Notes: generated from the letters alone by a model not told the origin. Positions 33,283 to 43,398 are shown, numbered from the stretch's first letter. The stretch is 64,000 bases of DNA from Rhodococcus qingshengii (GCF_021025955.1 NZ_JAJNCL010000006.1:1-64000), one strand, 5' to 3'. Program-made: numbers and translations.

Positions 33283-34683
33283 ATGACAGCAGTGCGTACC
33301 GAGCATCTCACTGTCGGCGAGCGGCGGGCCCGCGGCCGTCAGGCGCGTAGAGACACCCCGCTGGCGGCGCTGGCGGATCTCGCCGACAGCGACCGCGACC
33401 CGATTTCGCTGCTGGAAGTGCAGGCGCAGTCCCGGGTCCAGGACCTGGTACCCATTCGCTATGGGCGGATGTCAGCATCGCGATTCTCGTTTTTTCGGGG
33501 CGCTGCGCTGGTGATGGCCGACGATTTGTCACGCAGTCCGGATTCGGGCCTTCGCAGCCACCTCTGCGGTGACGCACATCTGAGCAATTTCGGGATCTAC
33601 GCAACGCCGGAGCGGAAGTTGGCGTTCGACATCAACGATTTCGACGAAACCTACCCGGGCCCGTTCGAGTGGGACGTCAAGCGACTGGCGGCAAGTTTGG
33701 TGATCGCCGCGAAGGACAACGGGTTTTCGGGCAAGGAGCGAAAGAAGATCGTTCGCGGATGCGCGGCCGAGTATCGGGAAACCATGATCACCCAGGCAGG
33801 GTTGGGAAATCTTGCAGTCTGGTACTCGCACATCGCACCCGAGGACGGACTCGAGGCTCTCCAAATCGACCTGAAGAAGCGCGTGGTCGCTCGCACACAA
33901 GCGACGCTGGACAAGGCTCGCCGCCGCGACAGTGTGCAGGCGGCAGGCAAGTTCACCGAAATCGTCGACGGCCGGCGACGATTCATCAGTGATCCGCCCT
34001 TGATCGTGCCTGCAGACGAGTTGTTCGCCGGGACCGGTCTCACGCAGATCGAGAACCTGTTGCGCCAACGTGTCCGGTCGTATCGCGACACACTGCAATG
34101 GGATCGGCGCGTTCTCCTCGACACCTTCGAGATGACGCACATCGCCAGAAAAGTCGTGGGCGTCGGTAGCGTCGGAACACGCGCGTGGATGATCCTCATG
34201 AAAGGCGTCGACGACGACGATCCGTTGATTCTGCAGGTCAAAGAGGCGCAGCCCTCGGTGCTGTCCGGGTACGTCGACGGCCCGACCTTCAAGAACGAAG
34301 GGGAACGCGTCGTCAACGGGCAACGATTGATGCAAGCGACGAGTGACATCTTTCTCGGCTGGGAACGAGGGCCGGGACTCGACGAGGGCGAGCACGATTT
34401 CTACATTCGCCAACTGCGCGACGGTAAAGGGTCGGCAGTAATCGAAGAAATGGTGCCGGAGGGTTTGGAACTCTACGGGCGCTTGTGCGCCAGGGTCCTT
34501 GCCTACGCGCACGCTCGCTCGTCCGATCGGATAGCGATCGCCGAATATCTCGGTGACGGAACCGAATTCGACTTCGCGATCGGGGAGTTCGCCGCTGCCT
34601 ACGCCAAACGCAACGCTCGCGATCACGCCGCTCTGCTGACCGCGATCGACAATGGTCGCGTGTCAGCAGAGCGGGGAGTGTGA
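33283..34683 (+). CDS. DUF2252 family protein
   Basis: The 466-residue protein starts at ATG 33283. The family signature is clear: RYGRMSASRFSFFRGAALVMADDL, LCGDAHLSNFGIYATPERKLAFDINDFDET, and WDVKRLAASLVIAA. GDAHLSNFG with the later DFDE resembles the catalytic loop and metal site of aminoglycoside-phosphotransferase-like kinases, so a kinase fold is likely (inference). The biological role is unknown. It ends 4 bp from the end of the convergent SRPBCC pseudogene. Confidence 0.85.
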   Translation: MTAVRTEHLTVGERRARGRQARRDTPLAALADLADSDRDPISLLEVQAQSRVQDLVPIRYGRMSASRFSFFRGAALVMADDLSRSPDSGLRSHLCGDAHLSNFGIYATPERKLAFDINDFDETYPGPFEWDVKRLAASLVIAAKDNGFSGKERKKIVRGCAAEYRETMITQAGLGNLAVWYSHIAPEDGLEALQIDLKKRVVARTQATLDKARRRDSVQAAGKFTEIVDGRRRFISDPPLIVPADELFAGTGLTQIENLLRQRVRSYRDTLQWDRRVLLDTFEMTHIARKVVGVGSVGTRAWMILMKGVDDDDPLILQVKEAQPSVLSGYVDGPTFKNEGERVVNGQRLMQATSDIFLGWERGPGLDEGEHDFYIRQLRDGKGSAVIEEMVPEGLELYGRLCARVLAYAHARSSDRIAIAEYLGDGTEFDFAIGEFAAAYAKRNARDHAALLTAIDNGRVSAERGV

Positions 34684-34687
34684 CGAC

Positions 34688-35405
34688 TCAGGCGAACACG
34701 CCGGCGAGCCAGGCCTGCCACGCTGCCGTCGCTGCGTCACCGTCCGTATCCGCGGCGAAGAGGTGGTGGGCCGCGTCGACGTTGCCGCCGAAGGCATTTC
34801 GGCCGTAGAACCGCAGCAAGGCGTTCTCGGCGCGCAAGCCGATGAACCAGTCGTTGATGTAGTCGACAATCGCGTCGACGGTTCCGATTCCGGGGACTTC
34901 CACCGACGCGGCGTCACCGACAGCGGTGCCCGAGGTGATTCCGAGGGCGCTGCGAAGCATTCCCATCGCTTGCGGCGAGGAAGAGGATTCCCGGCCTTCG
35001 ACTGAGGCGTAGGTGATGGGTTTACCGGCGAAGTACCGCACGTATTGGCCGAGACTGTGCAGGTAGAAGTCCGTGTGATTGCTCGCGCCGTCGTACTGGT
35101 TGTCCCAATCGTCGGCAAACACTCCGGCGCGGACGTAGCGGACAACGGCGGTGCTCTCGTCGCGTGCTTCGACGACGTATTCGAGGTTGTTGAACCAGCC
35201 GTCGGGGCCTTGCATGTGGATGGCGAGTTCGCTGGGGCTGCTCCCAGATCGCGATGATCGGGCTGTCCGGGTGGCCACCGTCGGCGGGGATCTCGAGAGG
35301 GGAGGGGAACATCCAGCCGGCCGTTTCGGCCGAGATGGCGGTCCAGATCTGCTCGGGAGTTCCGGGGACGACCACCTCGCGGCGGATTTCGAATTTCTCG
35401 GACAT
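34688..35405 (-). pseudogene. SRPBCC/AHSA1-domain protein, frameshifted
   Basis: From ATG 35405 one frame reads FEIRREVVVPGTPEQIWTAI, the standard SRPBCC start, to SPIIAIWEQP. The remainder continues in another frame with ELAIHMQGPDGWFNNLEYVVEAR through FYGRNAFGG to the stop at 34688. The span is 718 bp, 3n+1, so one extra base near 35229-35240 would restore about 238 residues. SRPBCC proteins bind hydrophobic ligands and are often paired with an ArsR regulator, as here (gap 2 bp). It is either a pseudogene or a sequencing indel. Confidence 0.8.
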
Positions 35406-35407
35406 CG

Positions 35408-36004
35408 CTACTGCTCCGTTTCGGGTGTGGTGAGACTGGGATGCAGGGCGACAACCAAGCGGTGTTTGCGTCCGCCTTCGGAATTGCCGCCGTGGTACTT
35501 GGCGACGAGTGAGTTGATCGATTCGCCGAGTTCGCCGGCGAATGCGGCGCGGTCGGATGCCGTCTCAAAGGTGATCTCGCTGTCGATCACAAAGGAAGCC
35601 AACGGCTTTCCGGCCGCGGTTGCTCCGGCGATCAGCTCGCCGACCTCTCGGACGATCCGTGCTGCGAGAGTGACGACCCAGCGCGCCGAGAGTTGATCAG
35701 GGAACCGGCTCGGATCTGGGGCGAGCGCAGACATGGCGGCAGGGGAGATGACGTACGACGCGGCGCTGGCGTGCATGATGCGCGCGGTCATGTTTCCACG
35801 CTTGCGTTCCTCGACGAGTTCGACCAGTCCGTGCTCTTCGAGAGTGCGCAGGTGGTAGTTCACCTTCTGGCGTGTCAGTCCCACCCGAGGTGCCAGCGAG
35901 GATGCCGATCCCGGCACCGCCAATTCGGCCAGAATCCGTTGCCGTATCGGGTCGAGCGATGCTTCCGCGGCAGCGGGGCGATCGATGACTGCGACTTCTA
36001 ACAT
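35408..36004 (-). CDS. ArsR-type winged-helix regulator
   Basis: The 198-residue protein starts at ATG 36004; a TTG at 36025 gives a seven-residue longer form. The winged helix is DPIRQRILAELAVPGSASSLAPRVGLTRQKVNYHLRTLEEHGLVELVEERKRGN. The longer C-terminal part (ISPAAMSALAPDPSRFPDQLSARWV to FASELGESI-like helices) matches the HTH_20-type regulators that accompany SRPBCC proteins. A perfect palindrome lies just upstream (36030-36045). It is co-transcribed with the frameshifted SRPBCC gene. Confidence 0.85.
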   Translation of the reverse strand: MLEVAVIDRPAAAEASLDPIRQRILAELAVPGSASSLAPRVGLTRQKVNYHLRTLEEHGLVELVEERKRGNMTARIMHASAASYVISPAAMSALAPDPSRFPDQLSARWVVTLAARIVREVGELIAGATAAGKPLASFVIDSEITFETASDRAAFAGELGESINSLVAKYHGGNSEGGRKHRLVVALHPSLTTPETEQ

Positions 36005-36029
36005 GAGAGAACCATCCCGCGACAATTAA

Positions 36030-36045
36030 TTCTGTCAAGACAGAA
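36030..36045. promoter_or_regulatory. Operator palindrome TTCTGTC-AA-GACAGAA with embedded -35
   Basis: A perfect 7-2-7 palindrome lies 26 bp upstream of the arsR-type ATG. On the minus strand its centre supplies TTGACA, a -35 hexamer, so a bound regulator would occlude RNA polymerase. Autoregulation by the ArsR-type protein is the simplest reading. Confidence 0.6.
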
Positions 36046-36076
36046 AAAAGTGTCGGTGGGATGGTTTCCGGGTTCT

Positions 36077-37000
36077 CTACCGCTTCAGGTCGGGCGGGTT
36101 GTTCAAATCCCTCGCCGAGTAGGTGTCACACGAGGAGACCTGGCCTGTTTGATATCCAGTTTTGAACCACGCCTGACGTTGCGCGGAAGAGCCGTGTGTC
36201 CAGCCCTCGGGGTTGACCCGACCGGTCGTGGACTTCTGGATACGGTCGTCTCCGACAGATGAAGCCGCCGACAGAGCGTCACGAATGTCCTTCTCCGAGA
36301 GTGGCTTCAGGAATGGTTGACCAGTCGCATCGTCGGGAATCGTGTCCGCGAAATGTGCCCAGACGCCCGCGTAGCAATCTGCCTGGAGTTCGGTGCGAAC
36401 CGCACCCGACTGTTCGCCCTGCGGGTCGGCTTGCGCTCGGCCGATGTCGCCGAGCTGATTCTGGATGTGATGTCCGAACTCGTGAGCGACCACGTACTCC
36501 TGCGCGAGCGGTCCCGCGCTGGAACCGAAACGGTCGACGAGCAGTTGGAAGAAGCTCGTGTCGAAGTAGGCCGTCTGGTCGGCCGGGCAGTAGAACGGAC
36601 CGACATCACTCGACGCCTGGCCGCACCCGGTGTTGACCGAACCGCTGAACAAGATGACCTCGGGTCGGACGTACGCCGTGCCGGTCTGCTTGACCAATTG
36701 CTGTTCCCAGACATCGTCGAGGCTTCCGACGGTCAGAGTTACTCTGCAGTTCACGTCTGCATTTGCCTGAGCGCCGGTGCACTCGTCTACCGAGGACAAT
36801 CCCGTCGACGAATTCGACGTCTCTGTCGACGTGCCCAGAAGCGAGCCGGGATCGCCACCGAACAGCAGCGCCAGGATCAGGACGATGATGCCGCCCGCGC
36901 CGCCGCCGATCGCAATTTTGCCGCCCCGGCCACCGCCGCCCCCGCCGCCTTGAACCTGAACGCGTCCCGCTTCACCGCGAGCCCCCTCGTTGAAGGTCAT
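36077..37000 (-). CDS. Membrane-anchored neutral zinc metallopeptidase (YpfJ family)
   Basis: The 307-residue protein starts at ATG 37000. A short Gly-rich N-tail is followed by one transmembrane helix (GGIIVLILALLFGG). The extracytoplasmic domain has the zinc-peptidase motif HEFGHHIQN and the downstream TELQADCYAGVWAH, the third-ligand region of this family. Several cysteines (TGCGQ, FYCPAD, DCYAG) suggest disulfides. It corresponds to the mycobacterial Rv2575-type protein next to aspS. The substrate is unknown. It is divergent from aspS. Confidence 0.9.
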   Translation of the reverse strand: MTFNEGARGEAGRVQVQGGGGGGGRGGKIAIGGGAGGIIVLILALLFGGDPGSLLGTSTETSNSSTGLSSVDECTGAQANADVNCRVTLTVGSLDDVWEQQLVKQTGTAYVRPEVILFSGSVNTGCGQASSDVGPFYCPADQTAYFDTSFFQLLVDRFGSSAGPLAQEYVVAHEFGHHIQNQLGDIGRAQADPQGEQSGAVRTELQADCYAGVWAHFADTIPDDATGQPFLKPLSEKDIRDALSAASSVGDDRIQKSTTGRVNPEGWTHGSSAQRQAWFKTGYQTGQVSSCDTYSARDLNNPPDLKR

Positions 37001-37163
37001 CTATGTCCGCTTTCTGCTGTCGTGAACCAGTGCTTGCCGTCACTTCTGGGGATAGCTTCGCATGCGATGCGGGTCCGCGTTTCCGCTCTGCGCAGTTCGC
37101 TCCGTAGGATCGCAGGCAAAGTAGTCGGTCGTCGGTTATTGGAAGTAGTTCGAAAGGAATCCC

Positions 37164-38987
37164 GTGCTGCGCACACATCTCGCCGGTTCATTGCGACCCG
37201 AGCAGGCAGAGCAGACCGTAACGCTCACCGGTTGGGTAGCCAGGCGTCGTGATCACGGCGGAGTGATCTTCATCGATCTCCGTGATGCATCCGGAGTTGC
37301 GCAGGTAGTTTTCCGGGCAGGTGACGTGGCCGAGCAGGCGCACCGTCTGCGCGCGGAATACTGCGTTCGCGTGACCGGAACGGTAGAGGTTCGCCCCGAG
37401 GGCAACCAGAACTTCGAGATCCCCACGGGAGCAATCGAGGTCAACGCCACAGAACTCGAGGTTCTCAACGAAAGCGCACCGCTGCCGTTCCAGCTCGACG
37501 ATCAGGTCGGCGAAGAAGCACGCCTGAAGTATCGTTACCTCGATTTGCGTCGTGAGGGCCCCGGCTCCGCAATTCGCTTGCGCTCCAAGGTAAGTGCTGC
37601 AGCCCGCGGCGTTCTCTCACACCACGAGTTCGTCGAGGTCGAAACTCCGACGCTCACGCGTTCGACGCCAGAGGGTGCCCGGGACTTCCTCGTGCCGTCA
37701 CGCCTTCAGCCCGGCAGCTTCTACGCACTGCCGCAGAGCCCGCAGCTGTTCAAGCAGCTCCTCATGGTCGGCGGCATCGAGCGGTACTACCAGATCGCGC
37801 GTTGCTACCGCGACGAGGATTTCCGCGCCGATCGTCAGCCGGAGTTCACCCAGCTCGACATCGAGATGGCATTCGTCAACCAGGACGACATCATCCTGCT
37901 CGCCGAGGAAATCCTCACGGCGCTGTGGAAGCTGGTCGGTCACGAGATCAAGACGCCGATCGACCGCATGACCTACAACGAGGCAATGCGTCGTTACGGC
38001 AGCGACAAGCCCGACCTCCGTTTCGACATCGAACTGGTCGAGTGCATGGACTTCTTCAAGGACACGACGTTCCGCGTGTTCCAGGCCGAGTACGTCGGCG
38101 CCGTCGTGATGCCCGGTGGTGCAAGCCAGCCGCGCAAGCAGCTCGATGCCTGGCAGGAATGGGCCAAGCAGCGCGGGGCCAAGGGGCTGGCGTACGTGTT
38201 GGTCGGCGAAGACGGCACCCTCGGTGGACCCGTTGCCAAGAACCTGACCGACGCCGAGCGTGAGGGTCTTGCCGCTCATGTCGGAGCTCAGCCGGGTGAC
38301 TGCATCTTCTTCGCAGCAGGTGCAACCAAGCCGATGCGCGCACTTCTCGGCGCAGCCCGTGGTGAGGTCGCACGCAAAAAGGACCTCATCGATCCCGACG
38401 CGTGGGCTTTCGTGTGGATCGTCGACGCTCCGATGTTCGAGCCGACTGCCGACGCCACTGCTTCCGGTGACGTTGCGCTGGGCCATTCCGCCTGGACGGC
38501 CGTGCACCACGCGTTCACCTCGCCGAAGCCGGAGTTCTTCGACACGTTCGACACCGATCCGGATTCCGCTCTCGCCTACGCATACGACATCGTCTGCAAC
38601 GGCAACGAGATCGGCGGCGGCAGTATTCGTATCCACCGCAAGGACATTCAGGAACGAGTGTTCAAGGTGATGGGTATCTCCGAGGAAGAGGCGCAGGAGC
38701 AGTTCGGCTTCCTCCTCGACGCCTTCGCCTTCGGCGCGCCTCCGCACGGCGGAATTGCATTCGGCTGGGACCGCATCACCGCGCTCCTCGCCGGCATGGA
38801 TTCAATCCGTGAGGTCATCGCGTTCCCGAAGTCCGGCGGCGGCGTCGACCCGCTTACGGATGCGCCGGCACCGATCTCGGCTCAGCAGCGCAAGGAATCG
38901 GGTATCGACGCGAAGCCCGAGAAGAAGTCCGAGGAGAAGACGTCAGAGGACAAGAAGTCCGAAGGCGACACCGGCGAAGCCAAGTAG
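37164..38987 (+). CDS. aspS: Aspartyl-tRNA synthetase (probably non-discriminating)
   Basis: The 607-residue protein starts at GTG 37164, with AAAGGA upstream. The N-terminal OB-fold anticodon domain ([19 protein letters not shown]) leads to the class II core: RYLDLRR, motif 2 [25 protein letters not shown], the GAD insertion domain, and motif 3 [10 protein letters not shown]. It charges tRNA-Asp and, in actinobacteria, often tRNA-Asn for the amidotransferase route (family knowledge). The last about 30 residues are Lys/Glu/Ser-rich ([18 protein letters not shown]), a disordered tail. It is divergent from the metallopeptidase gene. Confidence 0.97.
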   Translation: MLRTHLAGSLRPEQAEQTVTLTGWVARRRDHGGVIFIDLRDASGVAQVVFRAGDVAEQAHRLRAEYCVRVTGTVEVRPEGNQNFEIPTGAIEVNATELEVLNESAPLPFQLDDQVGEEARLKYRYLDLRREGPGSAIRLRSKVSAAARGVLSHHEFVEVETPTLTRSTPEGARDFLVPSRLQPGSFYALPQSPQLFKQLLMVGGIERYYQIARCYRDEDFRADRQPEFTQLDIEMAFVNQDDIILLAEEILTALWKLVGHEIKTPIDRMTYNEAMRRYGSDKPDLRFDIELVECMDFFKDTTFRVFQAEYVGAVVMPGGASQPRKQLDAWQEWAKQRGAKGLAYVLVGEDGTLGGPVAKNLTDAEREGLAAHVGAQPGDCIFFAAGATKPMRALLGAARGEVARKKDLIDPDAWAFVWIVDAPMFEPTADATASGDVALGHSAWTAVHHAFTSPKPEFFDTFDTDPDSALAYAYDIVCNGNEIGGGSIRIHRKDIQERVFKVMGISEEEAQEQFGFLLDAFAFGAPPHGGIAFGWDRITALLAGMDSIREVIAFPKSGGGVDPLTDAPAPISAQQRKESGIDAKPEKKSEEKTSEDKKSEGDTGEAK

Positions 38988-39005
38988 AGCCGACACCGGA
39001 TCGCC

Positions 39006-39971
39006 ATGCTGCATTTGCGGGTGATCTGCCCGACCGAGCGCACCGAGCAAGTTCTCGGTGCGCTCGCGTCGCAGCGGGGTGCGACACACATCGTCGTATT
39101 GCGTGATGTCGCAGTTCATCCTGCCGGCGACATGGTGGAGGCCGACGTCGCCCGTGAAGCGGCCAACGACGTCGTCGATGTTCTGACCGCTCTCGGCGTC
39201 GCCGAGGACGGCGGAATGACGCTCGTACCGGTCGAGACGGTGTTGTCGGCGGCGGCGCGCAAAGCCGAGCGTGACGTGCCGGGTGATCCAGCGGATTCCG
39301 TCGTGTGGGAGGAATTGCTGTCCCGCACTCGGGAAGAATCAACTCTCAACGGATTGTTCGTCGCGTTCCTGACGATCGCGTGCCTCCTTGCTGCAATCGG
39401 CGTTGTCACCGACTCACAGATCACGATCGTGGGCGCCATGGTCGTCGGCCCCGAGTTCGGGCCGCTGGCAGCCCTTGCGGTGGCACTGGTGCGGCGGGAT
39501 CGACGGTTGCGCCGACGCTCGATTCTTGCGCTCGCCGTCGGATTCCCCATCGCGATGGGCGTGACTCTTGCTGCCACGTTCGTGGTGAAGTTCTTCGGAT
39601 GGATGGACGTCGTCAGTCTCGAATCACTCCACGAGGTCGATTTCGTCTACAAGGTCGGGCCCATTTCGTTTGTCGTCGCGCTTCTTGCCGGTGCGGCGGG
39701 GATGCTGGCGCTCGTCTCCTCGAAGTCCGCCGCCCTGGTCGGGGTGTTCATCTCGGTCACCACAGTTCCCGCCGCTGGTTTCGCCGTGGTTGCGGCAGCT
39801 AATGGCGAGTGGCGGATCGCCGGATTGTCGTCTCTGCAACTGGCGGTCAACCTGCTCGGGATAGTCATCGCCTGTGTACTCGTTCTCTGGGTCAGAACGC
39901 GCGCCGACGAGGAATTCGAAGCAGCGTTGAAAGGTATTTCTCGATTTGTCGACGAGGGCAAAACTCCATGA
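39006..39971 (+). CDS. DUF389 family membrane protein
   Basis: The 321-residue protein starts at ATG 39006, 18 bp after aspS. An N-terminal cytoplasmic domain of about 110 residues (MLHLRVICPTERTEQVLGAL) precedes about six membrane helices. The core motif DSQITIVGAMVVGPEFGPLAALAVAL is the DUF389 signature. In mycobacteria a similar Ala/Val/Leu-rich membrane protein gene (Rv2571c) follows aspS. The function is unknown. Confidence 0.85.
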   Translation: MLHLRVICPTERTEQVLGALASQRGATHIVVLRDVAVHPAGDMVEADVAREAANDVVDVLTALGVAEDGGMTLVPVETVLSAAARKAERDVPGDPADSVVWEELLSRTREESTLNGLFVAFLTIACLLAAIGVVTDSQITIVGAMVVGPEFGPLAALAVALVRRDRRLRRRSILALAVGFPIAMGVTLAATFVVKFFGWMDVVSLESLHEVDFVYKVGPISFVVALLAGAAGMLALVSSKSAALVGVFISVTTVPAAGFAVVAAANGEWRIAGLSSLQLAVNLLGIVIACVLVLWVRTRADEEFEAALKGISRFVDEGKTP

Positions 39972-40008
39972 TGTGGCCGATTCGGAGTTCTGCTCACCGA
40001 CAGCAGAA

Positions 40009-40020
40009 TTCTCGCGAGAA
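40009..40020. promoter_or_regulatory. Palindrome TTCTCGCGAGAA in the 39972-40162 gap
   Basis: A perfect 12-bp palindrome sits beside a short stem TTCTGCT/AGCAGAA (39988-40008). The 190-bp gap between the DUF389 gene and the phosphotransferase otherwise shows nothing recognised. It could be part of a terminator or an operator. Confidence 0.3.
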
Positions 40021-40162
40021 CTGTGCGACGGTGTGGCGATTAGGGACTTTTGTCATCACCGCAGGTAGACGGCAATTTCTGTTGACGTGAGGGCTTGAAT
40101 TCTCCGCTGTGAGCGGATGAGCTGGGCATGATCGGAGTCACTAACGGGTAAGTTGGTCGGTG

Positions 40163-41344
40163 ATGACCGCATTACTGGCAGACCCCGTTTCCGAAGTCGT
40201 CGCAGCTGCTGAGCAGTTGCTGACACGCCGCACAGGGGCACCCGTAACCCTGGTGGATCCAGTCGATCTCGGGGGGAGTGGCCGCACCGTCGTACTGCGC
40301 GTGCGTGTCGCCGAAAACCCGTTCTCCCTGCCCCGAACGCTGGTGATCAAGCAGGTCCGTGACAACTTTCAGGGAGCTACCAAGACGGCGATTGCGCTCC
40401 CCGCCGCGTCCGAGGGTGACTTCGACGTCGAAACCGCCTTTCTCCGTGAAGCGGTGTCGTATCAGTTCGCCAACGCGCTTGCCAAGGACGCCCGCCCCGG
40501 CGCCGAACTGTTGGCATCCGACCTCGACGCTCGTCTCCTGATCCTGAGTGACCTCGGCGACGCCACCGCCATCAGCGTCCGTCTCGAAGACTCCGACCCG
40601 GACACCGTCACGCACACGTTGATGGCCATGGCGCAGGCCATGGGCCGCATGCACGCCGCGACAGTAGGCCGTGAAGATGACTTCACCGCGCTGCTGCGTC
40701 GCGCCGAGGTCGCCCATTGCTCCGACGAAGTAGCGGATCAAGTGGGACGCGCAGTGGCCGGCGTTCCCACAATGCTGGTGGAAAGTCTCGGCATCGATGT
40801 GAGTTCAGACATTCTCGAGCAGGTGCAGCACGCGCAAACGCTGTTCAGTGGCGGCCGGTTCCGTGCATTCAGTCCGTCGGACCTGTGCCCGGACAACATC
40901 ATCGTCAACGACGACGGCGTGCAGTTCCTGGACTACGAGTGGGGCGGCTACCGCGACGCTCTCCTCGACATCACCTACGCGCTTGTGTCGTTCCCCGGTT
41001 GCCTGTGCAACATAGACCTGACCGAAGAGCGGGCGTCGGCGATGGTGGATGCCTGGCGGGCCGAGGTCGTCGGGATGTGGCCCGCCCTGGCCGACGAGGC
41101 CGAGTTGGGACGCAGGATCGTCGAAGCCCAACTCATCTGGGTCTGGCTCAGCACCTATCTGTACCTACCCGAAGATCATTCACGTATCGCTGCCGTCCGA
41201 GAGCACTATCTCTCGATCCCACGCGCCGACGCCCTGGTCGGCCGTTGGGCCAGGCTCGCACGTTCGGCGCAGCTCGCCGGCAACGGCGCCGTCGAAGCGC
41301 ACGCCCGCGAGGTCGTGGCGGCGCTGCGTACAGAGTTCAGTTGA
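40163..41344 (+). CDS. Aminoglycoside phosphotransferase/choline-kinase-like protein
   Basis: The 393-residue protein starts at ATG 40163, with GTG 40160 directly before it. The kinase-like fold shows VVLRVRVAENPF and TLVIKQV (ATP-anchoring Lys), ETAFLREAVSYQF (Glu), a catalytic region SDLCPDNIIVNDDGVQFLDYEWGGYRD (D-x-x-x-x-N, then D-Y-E-W), and a helical C-terminus. DYEW replaces DFG, as in APH and choline kinases. The substrate cannot be deduced. A strong terminator follows at 41366-41393. Confidence 0.78.
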   Translation: MTALLADPVSEVVAAAEQLLTRRTGAPVTLVDPVDLGGSGRTVVLRVRVAENPFSLPRTLVIKQVRDNFQGATKTAIALPAASEGDFDVETAFLREAVSYQFANALAKDARPGAELLASDLDARLLILSDLGDATAISVRLEDSDPDTVTHTLMAMAQAMGRMHAATVGREDDFTALLRRAEVAHCSDEVADQVGRAVAGVPTMLVESLGIDVSSDILEQVQHAQTLFSGGRFRAFSPSDLCPDNIIVNDDGVQFLDYEWGGYRDALLDITYALVSFPGCLCNIDLTEERASAMVDAWRAEVVGMWPALADEAELGRRIVEAQLIWVWLSTYLYLPEDHSRIAAVREHYLSIPRADALVGRWARLARSAQLAGNGAVEAHAREVVAALRTEFS

Positions 41345-41365
41345 GCATCTGGCTGATCACATGAG

Positions 41366-41393
41366 AAAGGGCGCCCGTGCACGGGCGCCCTTT
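41366..41393. terminator. Rho-independent terminator
   Basis: AAAGGGCGCCCGT and ACGGGCGCCCTTT form a 13-bp perfect stem with a 2-nt loop, followed by TTTTT. It has a T tract on the plus strand and an A-rich side on the other, so it serves the phosphotransferase gene and the convergent SnoaL-like gene. Confidence 0.9.
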
Positions 41394-41421
41394 TTGTCGA
41401 GTCCGTTCAGTTGACGGAGGC

Positions 41422-41802
41422 TCAGCTCTCGGATACGAGGTCGTTCTCGGACAAGTCCGTCGCTGCGAGCGCCGTCTCGAGATCAGGATGCCGGAACGTC
41501 GACGTGACCTGATCCGCCACGACTCGGAAAGCCGAGGCCACAGTTGTGGACTTGTCCGGTTCGGCCGCCCACGTTGCGGTCTGTTCGACGACGACTACGC
41601 CGTGGTGGACGTACATCTTGCCGGGCACGAGCGTGATGCCGGCGTTGGTGGCCCACTCGCGCAGGGCAGCGAGTCCCTGGCTCGCGCCCTTGGGGCCGCC
41701 TACCTCGATGTCGTCACTCGACAACTGCAGCAGTGTGTCGACGTCTTGGGAGTTGAGTGCATCGTGCCACGCGAGGACGGTGGCGATCTCGGAGGTGCTC
41801 AT
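41422..41802 (-). CDS. SnoaL-like/NTF2-fold protein
   Basis: The 126-residue protein starts at ATG 41802. It is a small cone-fold protein: an N-terminal helix EIATVLAWHDALNSQDVDTLLQL, then SSDDIEVGGPKGASQGLAALREW, and strands VVVVEQTATWAAEP and AFRVVADQVTSTFRHPDLETAL. This is the typical SnoaL-like layout, usually a small-molecule isomerase-like or binding domain. It is a single gene, divergent from rarA and ending at the shared terminator. Confidence 0.7.
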   Translation of the reverse strand: MSTSEIATVLAWHDALNSQDVDTLLQLSSDDIEVGGPKGASQGLAALREWATNAGITLVPGKMYVHHGVVVVEQTATWAAEPDKSTTVASAFRVVADQVTSTFRHPDLETALAATDLSENDLVSES

Positions 41803-41899
41803 GGCGACAACGCTATTACAGCGCCTTCGCCGAGGACGTGAGGGCTGGCTGGAACTGCGGATTGCGTCAGGCGTCGGTGGTCTCTAGTAGCGTCGATTC

Positions 41900-43321
41900 G
41901 TGAGCGATTGGCAAGTGGAAGACAGTGCGGTGGCCGAAGACGGTCTCTTCGAGGCAACACCGGAAGAGCCCGAGATCGTCGACGAACCAGATGTCGTGTC
42001 GGTAGCCGAGCGTGCCTTGTCCTCGGTGCCGCCCGGTGCTCCTCTGGCTGTCCGCATGCGCCCGCTCACCCTTGGTGAGGTTGTCGGGCAACAGCACTTA
42101 CTCGGGCCCGGTGCGCCACTGCGCAGAATGGTCGAGGGATCCGGCGCCGCATCGGTACTTCTGTACGGACCTCCCGGCACCGGCAAGACCACGCTTGCTT
42201 CGTTGATCTCGGGTGCAACGGGCCGCCGGTTCGAGGCCTTGTCTGCCCTGTCCGCGGGTGTGAAGGAAGTCCGCGGTGTCATCGAACTCGCGCGTCGTCG
42301 CCTGCTGAACGGCGAACAGACCGTTTTGTTCATCGACGAGGTTCATCGTTTCTCCAAAACCCAGCAGGACGCCTTGCTCGCCGCGGTCGAGAACCGGATC
42401 GTTCTCTTGGTCGGCGCGACAACCGAGAACCCGTCGTTCTCGGTCGTCTCCGCGCTGTTGTCGCGCTCGTTGGTCCTGCAACTGCAATCGCTCACCGCTG
42501 CCGATGTCCAGGAATTGCTCGAGCGTGCGGTCGCGGACGAGCGAGGGTTCGGGGGAGCGATCACGATCGACGACGACGCGATGGAACACCTCGTCCGTCT
42601 GGCTTCCGGTGATGCACGCCGAGCCCTGACGGCACTCGAGGCCGCTGCCGGGGCTGCACTGGACACGGCCGGTGACGTGCCTGGTCCGGTGGTGCTCGAC
42701 CTCGCGACCGTCGAGGCCAGCGTCGACAAGGCTGCGGTTCGGTACGACCGTGCCGGAGATCAGCACTACGACGTCATCAGTGCCTTCATCAAAAGCATTC
42801 GCGGCTCCGACGTCGACGCCGCTCTGCACTACCTCGCACGGATGCTGACCGCGGGCGAAGACCCTCGATTCATTGCACGGCGTCTGGTCGTTCACGCCAG
42901 CGAAGACATCGGCATGGCCGATCCGACGGCTCTGCAGACTGCTACCGCCGCCGCGCAGGCAGTGCAGCTGATCGGCATGCCCGAGGCGCGTCTTGCTCTG
43001 GCACAAGCCACCATTCATCTGGCGACAGCCCCCAAATCGGGTGCGGTCATCGCCGCTCTCGGCGCTGCCATGGCCGATGTGGCCGCCGGAAGATCCGGGC
43101 TCGTGCCGCCGCATCTGCGTGACGGGCACTACAAGGGCGCCGAGCAGTTGGGCAACGCAGTCGGTTACAAGTACCCGCACGACACACGTGATGGTGTTCT
43201 GCGGCAACAGTATCCGCCGGACGATCTGGTGGGTGTCGACTACTACCAGCCCACCGCTCACGGCAACGAGCGAGAGATCGCAGATCGGGTGAGCAAACTC
43301 CGCCGAATAGTTCGTGGCTGA
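41900..43321 (+). CDS. rarA: Replication-associated recombination protein A (MgsA/RarA AAA ATPase)
   Basis: The 473-residue protein starts at GTG 41900. TAGCGT ends 6 nt before it, so a leaderless message is likely. The clamp-loader-type AAA domain has [18 protein letters not shown], Walker [11 protein letters not shown], Walker [15 protein letters not shown], and sensor 1 GATTENPSF. The C-terminal MgsA tetramerisation domain ([26 protein letters not shown]) is complete. It acts at stalled replication forks. Position between aspS and alaS matches mycobacteria. Confidence 0.95.
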   Translation: MSDWQVEDSAVAEDGLFEATPEEPEIVDEPDVVSVAERALSSVPPGAPLAVRMRPLTLGEVVGQQHLLGPGAPLRRMVEGSGAASVLLYGPPGTGKTTLASLISGATGRRFEALSALSAGVKEVRGVIELARRRLLNGEQTVLFIDEVHRFSKTQQDALLAAVENRIVLLVGATTENPSFSVVSALLSRSLVLQLQSLTAADVQELLERAVADERGFGGAITIDDDAMEHLVRLASGDARRALTALEAAAGAALDTAGDVPGPVVLDLATVEASVDKAAVRYDRAGDQHYDVISAFIKSIRGSDVDAALHYLARMLTAGEDPRFIARRLVVHASEDIGMADPTALQTATAAAQAVQLIGMPEARLALAQATIHLATAPKSGAVIAALGAAMADVAAGRSGLVPPHLRDGHYKGAEQLGNAVGYKYPHDTRDGVLRQQYPPDDLVGVDYYQPTAHGNEREIADRVSKLRRIVRG

Positions 43322-43398
43322 CGCCTGCCAGGTTCCACCGGTCGACGCGTTAGTCTGGACACCCATAGCTCGACGCTCTTGAAGGTAAGGACCGGTTA

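Noticed and set aside
37001-37163. T-box leader upstream of aspS
   Set aside because: No T-box sequence or terminator-like structure is visible in the 163-bp divergent region.
36317-37252. 311-residue plus-strand open frame opposite the zinc peptidase
   Set aside because: It has no motif; the minus-strand frame carries HEFGHH and a transmembrane anchor.
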